In this document: in pieces, positions 45,063 through 55,600 of the stretch
Position numbering within the stretch: position 1 is the first letter of the stretch
How the letters are laid out: the number at the start of each line of letters is the position of its first letter
Source of the DNA: Cladorhizidae sp. MBARI D1340-BT2
Taxonomy: Eukaryota > Porifera > Demospongiae > Poecilosclerida > Cladorhizidae
DNA: 64,000 nt
Direction: 5' to 3'
Assembly (NCBI GenBank): GCA_028752905.1
Contig: JAQNBH010000004.1
Coordinates: 6,072,358 to 6,136,357, forward strand
Program-made: the position numbers and the translations under genes
Notes under the pieces: model-generated
Seen by the model: the letters and a program-made list of their open reading frames with translations, nothing else
Told to the model about the DNA's origin: nothing
The model's database searches: none

Positions 45063-47180
45063 GCAACATCATGGCTACCCAGCTCCTTCAGCTCCACTGC
45101 TGCAAACATCATGGCTACCCTCCTTGCTCCTTCAGCTCCACTGCTGCAAACATCATGGCTACCCTGCTCCTTCAGCTCCACTGCTGCAAACATCATGGCT
45201 TCAGCTCCACTGCTGCAAACATCATGGCTACCCTCCTTGCTCCTTCAGCTCCACTGCTGCAAACATCATGGCTACCCAGCTCCTTCAGCTCCACTGCTGC
45301 AAACATCATGGCTACCCAGCTCCTTCAGCTCCACTGCTGCAAACATCATGGCTACCCAGCTCCTTCAGCTCCACTGCTGCAAACATCATGGCTACCCAGC
45401 TCCTTCAGCTCCACTGCTGCAAACATCATGGCTACCCTCCTTGCTCCTTCAGCTCTTACTGCTGCAAACATCATGGCTACCCAGCTCCTTGCTGCTTCAG
45501 TTCCAAACATCATGGCTACCCAGCTCCTTCAGCTCCACTGCTGCAAACATCATGGCTACCCAGCTCCTTCAGCTCCACTGCTGCAAACATCATGGCTACC
45601 CAGCTCCTTCAGCTCCACTGCTGCAAACATCATGGCTACCCTCCTTGCTCCTTCAGCTCTTACTGCTGCAAACATCATGGCTACCCAGCTCCTTGCTGCT
45701 TCAGTTCCAAACATCATGGCTACCCAGCTCCTTCAGCTCCACTGCTGCAAACATCATGGCTACCCAGCTCCTTCAGCTCCACTGCTGCAAACATCATGGC
45801 TACCCAGCTCCTTCAGCTCCACTGCTGCAAACATCATGGCTACCCAGCTCCTTCAGCTCCACTGCTGCAAACATCATGGCTACCCAGCTCCACTGCTGCA
45901 AACATCATGGCTACCCAGCTCCTTCAGCTCCACTGCTGCAAACATCATGGCTACCCAGCTCCTTCAGCTCCACTGCTGCAAACATCATGGCTACCCAGCT
46001 CCTTCAGCTCCACTGCTGCAAACATCATGGCTACCCAGGTCCTTCAGCTCCACTGCTGCAAACATCATGGCTACCCAGCTCCTTCAGCTCCACTGCTGCA
46101 AACATCATTGCCTTCAGCTCCACTGCTGCAAACATCATGGCTACCCAGCTCCTTCAGCTCCACTGCTGCAAGCATCATGGCTACCCAGCTCCTTCACCTC
46201 CACTGCTGCAAACATCATGGCTACCCAGCTCCTTCAGCTCCACTGCTGCAAACATCATGGCTACCCTGCTCCTTCAGCTCCACTGCTGCAAACATCATGG
46301 CTACCCAGCTCCACTGCTGCAAACATCATGGCTACCCAGCTCCTTCAGCTCCACTGCTGCAAGCATCATGGCTACCCAGCTCCTTCAGCTCCACTGCTGC
46401 AAACATCATGGCTACCCAGCTCCACTGCTGCAAACATCATGGCTACCCAGCTCCACTGCTGCAAACATCATGGCTACCCTGCTCCTTGCTCCTTCACTGC
46501 TGCAAACATCATGGCTTACCCAGCTCCTTCAGCTTCACTGCTGCAAACATCATGGCTACCCAGCTCCTTCAGCTCCACTGCTGCAAACATCATGGCTACC
46601 CTGCTCCTTCAGCTCCACTGCTGCAAACATCATGGCTACCCAGCTCCTTGCTCCACTGCTGCAAACATCATGGCTACCCAGCTCCTTCAGCTCCACTGCT
46701 GCAAACATCATGGCTACCCAGCTCCTTCAGCTCCACTGCTGCAAACATCATGGCTACCCTGCTCCTTCAGCTCCACTGCTGCAAACATCATGGCTACCCA
46801 GCTCCTTCAGCTCCACTGCTGCAAACATCATGGCTACCCAGCTCCTTCAGCTCCACTGCTGCAAACATCATGGCTACCCAGCTCCTTCAGCTCCACTGCT
46901 GCAAACATCATGGCTACACAGCTTCTTCAGTTCCACTGCTGCAGAGTGTTACAAGCAACATCATGGCTACCCAGCTCCTTCAGCTCCACTGCTGCAGAGT
47001 GTTACAAGCAACATCATGGCTACCCAGCTCCTTCAGCTCCACTGCTGCAGAGTGTTACAAGCAACATCATGGCAACCCAGCTCCTTCAGCTCCACTGCTG
47101 CAGAGTGTTACAAGCAACATCATGGCTACCCAGCTCCTTGCTCCTTCAGCTCCAAACATCATGGCTACCCAGGTCTTTTC
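45063..47180. repeat. 40-bp satellite (about 52 copies), open in three frames
   Basis: The unit is CAGCTCCTTCAGCTCCACTG plus CTGCAAACATCATGGCTACC. Because 40 is not a multiple of three, each frame cycles through all three readings of the unit; none has a stop, so three overlapping plus-strand ORFs of more than 700 codons arise. I infer no protein: the monomer has indels of 1-24 bp without regard to frame. Confidence 0.95.
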
Positions 47181-47189
47181 CACAACTTT

Positions 47190-47485
47190 CCTAGATACCG
47201 GAAATTGAAGTTTGACCTCCTAGCCACACATTCCTAATTGTTATTTTGAATGATAGAGCAATGCTCTGGGCATGCTCAGATCATGCTTTAGTTTTTGTTA
47301 TGTAAAAGGTAATTTTAAATTATTTAAATTAAATTTGATTTAATTTAAAAACTCTTTGATAATTTGGGAGCAGTCAGCACTATTTGCGCCATTTGGACTC
47401 ACGCCGGTGAGAGATAAGAGTTAACAACGAGCTTGTATGGTTTATGGTGAAGAGAGCATGCTACATGCATACATCCTGTATTACT
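47190..47485. other. Short non-repetitive stretch
   Basis: No exon seen; AT-rich at 47305-47360. Confidence 0.5.
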
Positions 47486-47489
47486 AGAT

Positions 47490-49490
47490 AAACCTCTGGC
47501 ATGATGGAGGGAGGGGAGGAGGGAGGAAGGGGAACGAGAGAGGGAGGGAAAGAGAAGCAACAAAGATGGAGAAAGGGAAGAGGTGAGGGATGGGAAGAAG
47601 CAGAAGGAAACAAGACAGGAGAGAGAAAGGGAAGAGGTGAGGGAAGAAGCAGAAGAAAACAAGACAGGAGAGAGAAAGGGAAGAGGTGAGGGATGGGAAG
47701 AAGCAGAAGGAAACAAGACAGGAGAGAGAAAGGGAAGAGGTGAGGGAAGAAGCAGAAGGAAACAAGACAGGAGAGAGAAAGGGAAGAGGTGAGGGATGGG
47801 AAGAAGCAGAAGGAAACAAGACAGGAGAGAGAAAGGGAAGAGGTGAGGGAAGAAGCAGAAGGAAACAAGACAGGAGAGAGAAAGGGAAGAGGTGAGGGAT
47901 GGGAAGAAGCAGAAGGAAACAAGACAGGAGAGAGAAAGGGAAGAGGTGAGGGAAGAAGCAGAAGGAAACAAGACAGGAGAGAGAAAGGGAAGAGGTGAGG
48001 GATGGGAAGAAGCAGAAGGAAACAAGACAGGAGAGAGAAAGGGAAGAGGTGAGGGAAGAAGCAGAAGGAAACAAGACAGGAGAGAGAAAGGGAAGAGGTG
48101 AGGGATGGGAAGAAGCAGAAGGAAACAAGACAGGAGAGAGAAAGGGAAGAGGTGAGTGATGGGGAAGAAGCAGAAGGAAACAAGACAGGAGAGAGAAAGG
48201 GAAGAGGTGAAGGATGGGAAGAAGCAGAAGGAAACAAGACAGGAGAGAGAAAGGGAAGAGGTGAGGGAAGAAGCAGAAGGAAACAAGACAGGAGAGAGAA
48301 AGGGAAGAGGTGAGGGATGGGAAGAAGCAGAAGGAAACAAGACAGGAGAGAGAAAGGGAAGAGGTGAGTGATGGGGAAGAAGCAGAAGGAAACAAGACAG
48401 GAGAGAGAAAGGGAAGAGGTGAAGGATGGGGAAGAAGCAGAAGGAAACAAGACAGGAGAGAGAAAGGGAAGAGGTGAGGGAAGAAGCAGAAGGAAACAAG
48501 ACAGGAGAGAGAAAGGGAAGAGGTGAGGGAAGAAGCAGAAGGAAACAAGACAGGAGAGAGAAAGGGAAGAGGTGAGGGATGGGAAGAAGCAGAAGGAAAC
48601 AAGACAGGAGAGAGAAAGGGAAGAGGTGAGGGAAGAAGCAGAAGGAAACAAGACAGGAGAGAGAAAGGGAAGAGGTGAGGGATGGGAAGAAGCAGAAGAA
48701 AACAAGACAGGAGAGAGAAAGGGAAGAGGTGAGGGATGGGAAGAAGCAGAAGGAAACAAGACAGGGGAGAGAAAGGGAAGAGGTGAGGGATGGGAAGAAG
48801 CAGAAGGAAACAAGACAGGAGAGAGAAAGGGAAGAGGTGAGGGATGGGAAGAAGCAGAAGGAAACAAGACAGGAGAGAGAAAGGGAAGAGGTGAGGGATG
48901 GGAAGAAGCAGAAGGAAACAAGACAGGGGAGAGAAAGGGAAGAGGAGGGATGGGAAGAAGCAGAAGAAAACAAGACAGGAGAGAGAAAGGGAAGAGGTGA
49001 GGGATGGGAAGAAGCAGAAGGAAACAAGACAGGAGAGAGAAAGGGAAGAGGTGAGGGATGGGAAGAAGCAGAAGGAAACAAGACAGGAGAGAGAAAGGGA
49101 AGAGGTGAGGGATGGGAAGAAGCAGAAGAAAACAAGACAGGGGAGAGAAAGGGAAGAGGTGAGGGAAGAAGCAGAAGGAAACAAGACAGGGGAGAGAAAG
49201 GGAAGAGGTGAGGGAAGAAGCAGAAGGAAACAAGACAGGAGAGAGAAAGGGAAGAGGTGAGGGAAGAAGCAGAAGGAAACAAGACAGGGAGAGAGAAAGG
49301 GAAGAGGTGAGGGATGGGAAGAAGCAGAAGAAAACAAGACAGGAGAGAGAAAGGGAAGAGGTGAAGGATGGGGAAGAAGCAGAAGGAAACAAGACAGGAG
49401 AGAGAAAGGGAAGAGGTGAGGGAAGAAGCAGAAGGAAACAAGACAGGGGAGAGAAAGGGAAGAGGTGAGGGATGGGAAGAAGCAGAAAAA
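47490..49490. repeat. 2-kb purine-rich satellite, monomers of about 49-54 bp
   Basis: Units contain GAAGCAGAAGGAAACAAGAC, AGGAGAGAGAAAGGGAAGAG and GTGAGGGA(TGGGAA). Forms with and without the GATGG insert alternate regularly in the left part (period about 103). The plus strand is nearly all purine with about one pyrimidine per ten bases. Minus-strand ORFs of about 700 codons are low-complexity by-products. Confidence 0.95.
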
Positions 49491-49562
49491 GAGTGAAAAT
49501 GGAATGTCAACAGGAAAGGAGGAGGCTATGACACCATTATATGAGCTATGACCTCCACACAC

Positions 49563-49659
49563 CTGAACCACTCTGCAATGTGATTGGCGTGTCCTCCATG
49601 GCGGCAACTCTGACACCACGTGAACCACTGCCCAAATTGACTTGGAGCGACCTTTAAAC
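49563..49659 (-). CDS. MIOS: MIOS exon with WFTWCQSCRHGGH
   Basis: 97 bp. The acceptor is TTTGAAG before 49659 and the donor TTCAG/GTGTGT after 49563. It begins with two bases that complete a Gly codon from the previous exon, so the phases agree. It ends in phase 2. Confidence 0.87.
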
Positions 49660-52600
49660 CTTCAAACAAACATGAACAACAATGGGATACAGAGAGAGAG
49701 GAGTACTTTGAACCCACAGCACATGCCACACCACACACTACACACACACTCATACACACACAGAAGGGAGGCCTCAGATATCCACACCCCCAAAGGATGT
49801 TTCTCGTTAAAACTACCTACACCACACACATCTAACACCACACCACACACACCCAAACATCAAACACAGCACACACATCTAACACACCACACACACATCT
49901 AACCCACCACACATCACACATCTAACACACCACACACATCTAACACACCACACCCACCCAAACATCAAACACACCACACACATCTAACACACCACATGTA
50001 CATACCCATGGGTAGAGAAGAATGTTCTTGCCTGGCGACCATATTCAGTAGACACAGAGAACAGCGAGGCAGTGGCTTACGGCAGTTAGGACAGCTAGTC
50101 GGCTACAGGACAAGGAAAGAGATAATAGCAGTCAGGACAGCTAGTCGGCTACAGGACAAGGAAAGAGATAATAGCAGTCAGGACAGCTAGTCGGCTACAG
50201 GACAAGGAAATAGATAATAGCAGTCAGGACAGATAGTCGGCTACAGGACAAGGAAAGAGATAATAGAAGTCAGGACAGCTAGTCGGCTACAGGACAAGGA
50301 AATAGATAATAGCAGTCAGGACAGATAGTCGGCTACAGGACAAGGAAAGAGATAATAGCAGTCAGCAGTCAGGACAGCTAGTCGGCTACAGGACAAGGAA
50401 AGAGATAATAGCAGTCAGGACAGCTAGTCGGCTACAGGACAAGGAAAGAGAAAATAGCAGTTAGGACACTTAGTTGGCTATAGGAAAAGTTAAAATGCAA
50501 TAGCAGTTAGGACAGCTCGGATGGCATAGGTGGTGAGTCACATATTAAAGGTCAAGCATTCAGCAACGATTAATTCACATCATCAGCAGTGACATAGTTG
50601 CCACGAGACTGCATCCATTGCAGGCTCTGTTTAGAAAGTGTTACAGTGGTTCCTCCCTATTAAGACCACTCATCCAACTGGTCTTTGTGTTTGTGGTTGT
50701 CTCTGTGTTCTAGTGTGCTCATCTAGAGTGGGAGTGGGCATTGTGTTTGTGGTTGTCTCTGTGTTCTAGTGTGCTCATCTAGAGTGGTAGTGGGCATTGT
50801 GTTTGTGGTTGTCTCTGTGTTCTAGTGTGCTCATCTAGAGTGGTAGTGGGCATTGTGTTTGTGGTTGTCTCTGTGTTCTAGTGTGCTCATCTAGAGTGGT
50901 AGTGGGCATTGTGTTTGTGGTTGTCTCTGTGTTCTAGTGTGATCATCTAGAGTGGTAGTGGGCATTGTGTTTGTGGTTGTCTCTGTGTTCTAGTGTGCTC
51001 ATCTAGAGTGGTAGTGGGCATTGTGTTTGTGGTTGTCTCTGTGTTCTAGTGTGCTCATCTAGAGCGGGAGTGGACATTGTGTTTGTGGTTCTCTCTGTGT
51101 TCTAGGGTGCTCATCTAGAGTGGTAGTGGGCATTGTGTTTGTGGTTGTCTCTGTGTTCTAGTGTGCTCATCTAGAGTGGTAGTGGGTATTGTGTTTGTGG
51201 TTGTCTCTGTGTTCTAGTGTGCTCATCTAGAGTGGTAGTGGGCACTGTGTTTGTGATTGTCTCTGTTCTAGTGTGCTCATCTAGAGTGGTAGTGGGTATT
51301 GTGTTTGTGGTTGTCTCTGTGTTCTAGTGTGCTCATCTAGAGTGGGAGTGGGCATTGTGTTTGTGGTTGTCTCTGTGTTCTAGTGTGCTCATCTAGAGTG
51401 GTAGTGGGCATTGTGTTTGTGGTTGTCTCTGTGTTCTAGTGTGCTCATCTAGAGTGGTAGTGGTCTTTGTGTTTGTGGTTGTCTCTGTGTTCTAGTGTGC
51501 TCATCTAGAGTGGGAGTGGACATTGTGTTTGTGGTTGTCTCTGTGTTCTAGTGTGCTCATCTAGAGTGGTAGTGGGCATTGTGTTTGTGGTTGTCTCTGT
51601 GTTCTAGTGTGCTCATCTAGAGTGGTAGTGGGCATTGTGTTTGTGGTTGTCTCTGTGTTCTAGTGTGCTCATCTAGAGTGGGAGTGGACATTGTGTTTGT
51701 GGTTGTCTCTGTGTTCTAGTGTGCTCATCTAGAGTGGTAGTGGGCATTGTGTTTGTGGTTGTCTCTGTGTTCTAGTGTGCTCATCTAGAGTGGTAGTGGG
51801 CATTGTGTTTGTGGTTGTCTCTGTGTTCTAGTGTGCTCATCTAGAGTGGTAGTGGGCATTGTGTTTGTGGTTGTCTCTGTGTTCTAGTGTGATCATCTAG
51901 AGTGGTTATTAGAGAGGTGGTCTTAATTGGGAATATCGCTCTCGGACATGGCAGGGGTCTCACAAAGCATTGCTAAATGTAATTTATTGTGTAGTGTAAT
52001 GCATTCAACTGCAAGCTCCCCAGACAAGATGCTGTATTCTCATTTGGAATTATGGGTGTGTCTTGAGAAATACATTGCTTATCATTGTACACATGTATGT
52101 ATGTATTGGACATTAGACTCATGCTAGTTATATATATATCCTAGTTATATATATATACAACTATATATGGCTTGGGCTGGCTTGTTTGATTAACTAGGAA
52201 CGGCTGGATTAACTTAGATACCCCTATAACTGTATTTCTATATGTCCACGACACAGAAAGTCTGAGATACTGGACTGGACAGTCTGCTCCATCCTGTTCT
52301 GGATGACCATCTGCTCGATAGAATCAGCACATGCCACAAGCTTGGGAATGCCTCGATGAGTGGCTAAGTCACGCAACTTGCACACCATCTCAAACACCTC
52401 TGACTCACTCACAGGAGTGGGCATGGGACCATCCTCCTCATCATCTGACTCAGGCTCCTCAGGGCTGGCGAGAGCATGGTCGAGGGCAGGGTCATAGTGG
52501 TCCTCACTGGTGTGCACCTTGCTGTCATTGTTGGCTCCAGTGAGTGTCACACCCTCCGACAGCTGCCCATTGATGACCGTATCCTCAGCAGAGATGGTGA

Positions 52601-55600
52601 GCTCCTCGACCTCAGCAGCAGGGGCAGTGGTGGTCGTGAAGCCACACTTCTTAAAGCACTTCTTGATGGTGGACACGTGGAGGTCATCCCAGGCCTTCTT
52701 GAGCCAGAGGATCGCCATCAGAACTTCCATCTTCTTGACAAGTGAGCTCATTTTCTCAGTGCAACCACTATCGGCATTCACAGCGTCGTCCATGAGCCAG
52801 AGAATGTAGTGGACCATCTGCTTCTGGTAGACCTGCTTCACGGCCTGGATGATGTCAGCGTCCATAGGCTGAAGCTTGGAGGTGGTGTTGGCGGGCAGGA
52901 AGACCAGCTTGAGGTTTCTGAGGTTGATATCTGAGTGCACTGAGCAGTTGTCAATGAAGATGATGATCTTCCGGCCCTCGGCAAGCATCTTATTGTTGGT
53001 GCGCTTGAGCCACTGCTCCCAGATGGGAGCGCTCATCCACGCCATGGCCTGTACCTCATACTCGATGCCAAGGTCCCTCTTTGGATCAGTGTGGCCTCGA
53101 GAGAAGCAGCGCAGACACTTGCTCTTTCCGATCACAAGCAGAGGAAGTTGCTCAACCAGTGGGCACTGCAGCACCCTAGGAAGGTGATGCGCTCCTTGGC
53201 GAGCTTGCAGGTGTCACCCTCCCCACCATCGAGCGGGTGGGTGCAGTGCGGAAGAACAGGCGGACTCATCAGCATTGAAAACATTGTGAAGCTCATAGCC
53301 CTCCACGAGACCAGCAATTCGTGGTTGAAAATCATCGACTGCAGCTTGTGGGACATCAGCACTTTCACCACTGAGGATGCGTGAGCCGATGTTGTGACGA
53401 TACTGGAACTTCTGCAGCCAGCCATTGGACGTCTTGAAGTTGGTGTAGCACATCTCCTCAGAGAACTTGATTGCTTGTGTCTGGATGTACTCACCAGTGA
53501 GGGTCATGCCGTGTGTGCGCATCTGTTGGAACCAGTGGTGCACCTTCTCGTCAAGGCCAGGGAACAAGCTGCGCTGAGCCGTGAGAATCTTGTGGTCAGC
53601 ATTTCCACCTCCCACAAATTTGGCTTGGATGGCTTCCTTGTGACACACGATCTGGATCTTGCTGACACCAAACTCTGTTGCCATGACACGCTGGGTTTCC
53701 CCACCATCGCAGAGCTTGATGGCCTTGACCTTCAGCTCCAGGGTGAGCGCCTTTCTCTTCTTTGCATTCGTTGTAGAAAATGCTGTACTTATGTATTCAA
53801 TATATATGTGTTGTACGAATGCAATGGAATACATAACCGGACTGTTCCACAGTTTATAAAGGCTTTCTACATTCACACCTCCTTGAGGTCACATCAAAAA
53901 GACATCATGTATGCACTCACCAGCCTCAACAAACAAAGGCCATTGAATATCAAAAGCTCAGAAGCTGGAAGGTAGATCTTCAAACAAAAACCAAAATTCA
54001 CTGCATTCTTGGGTGCTTGGTCTTATTTGGGAGGATATTGACCCAGCCAAGTGGTCTTATAAGAGGGGTGGACTTATCTTAGAGGGTCGTACTTGGGAGG
54101 ATATTGACCCAGCCAAGTGGTCTTATAAGAGGGGTGGACTTATCTTAGAGGGTCGTACTTGGGAGGGGCAAAATAAATCCAGCGAACCGGGAGCAAGCCT
54201 TATAATGGAGGTGGTCTTACTTGGGAGGGTCTTAATACGGAGGGACCACTGTACATTAGCCACTCAAAAATGAGGCCAAGCAATAAATTGACAACCAACA
54301 AAACGTGGGCATGATATGCAAAAACTCACTGCTCTTTGGTCGGACGGGTTCCTGTAGGCCAGCCTCCTATCTAATGAATACAATTACAGAGTCAATACCA
54401 GAACAGAAAAGTTATAAAATAAACCACTATTGAATTGAGCTGTCGAGAAAGCAGACCCCCTGGGATTCCGTTTCAGAAAATAGATTTTTCCGTTTCTAAA
54501 TATGTTGAATTCATCTTCGAAGTGTTTTTTCCCCCCGTTTCATATTTGATTTTAAGACATTTAGGACATGCACGCTGCATGTGTGGACATGCACACTGCA
54601 TGTGTGGACATGCATGCTGTATGTGTGGACATGCACACTGTATGTGTGGACAAAACAATATCATATTCATACAGCAAAAGACATCAAAATAGGCAAAGCG
54701 TCCCTCAATGTCAGCATTGTGGCAGAGCATAACTAAGAACTTTATATTTTCATCAGTAAGACTCTCCCTTCTATTATTTAGCAAATGTTTGTAGTAGGAG
54801 AAACTCCGCCCATGTCCACTGATGCTACTGGCATCCAGATAGCCTCTACAGCCACTGCTGAGAGGAGTGGAAACCAACCATGCATGGCCTCCCAAAAGGC
54901 TGATAAGTGAGGAATAGCACTCTGCTGGAATGGAGTGTAAATGACCCACTCTTCAAGTAGATCAGGTGTGTGTTTCTTCAATCCAGGAACAACATCAACC
55001 TGAGCAATGTCATGGTCCATAGTGGGAAGCTGACGAGGATCAAAAATACGCACTTGCTTATAGTAACAATTAGCAGCATGTGGGTGGAGGCGACCTTCAA
55101 TATTTTTCAGGGCAGAGCAAGCACAATTTGGAATGACTTCACATGTTTTTCCCGCTCTGGTTCAGACAGCTTTGACAGCAAACAATCGGTTTCTGTTATA
55201 AAAGAAATTTTGACTTGTCCAGCTTTGAGGTATGCTATCAAGTCTTCCAGGAAGTTGAAAACTTTGCATGCCAATGGAGACTTCTTCTCTTCAAGAGATA
55301 TCAACACACAGATGAGCCTCTGGCAGTTCTCCTAAATAAAGTAAAGTTGGAGACATACTTCCGGAAAGATTGTCTTGTGAGTGAGAAGCTCAACTATATG
55401 TTGTACACGTTCCCTCGCTCCTCTCTCCAATTGGGACGTTTTTAGGTGCTTTGAGGAAAAACCGTCTGAAATCGCTCATTTTTGTCAAAATGGGCACATT
55501 AGTTTCCTTTCCAACATTATGGAACTGTTTCTACTCTTTAAATGACAGAAAACGGCTTTTGGTGAGAAATCTCCCCTTTTAAACAATTTTGCTCCTAATA

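Larger units (their letters stand above)
50642..54253 (-). mobile_element. Tigger/pogo-type DNA transposon with intact ends
   Basis: Terminal inverted repeats starting CAGTGGTTCCTCC (50644) and CAGTGGTCCCTCC (complement, ending 54251) match at 22 of 24 positions, with TA on each side (50642-50643, 54252-54253). It contains a pogo-type transposase relic and a 1.2-kb minisatellite. It lies in the long MIOS intron. Confidence 0.92.

Noticed and set aside
45018..47237. Three overlapping plus-strand ORFs of over 700 codons
   Set aside because: They are the three readings of one 40-bp repeat without stop codons; no non-repeat domain, no codon-respecting indels.
47399..49628. Three minus-strand ORFs of about 640-714 codons rich in Ser, Leu, Phe and Pro
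   Set aside because: Low-complexity translation of the purine-rich satellite in each frame; only one end overlaps a real MIOS exon, and in a different structure.
52331..53975. Plus-strand ORFs in the Tigger region
   Set aside because: Antisense to the transposase, which has helix-turn-helix and DDD motifs on the minus strand.
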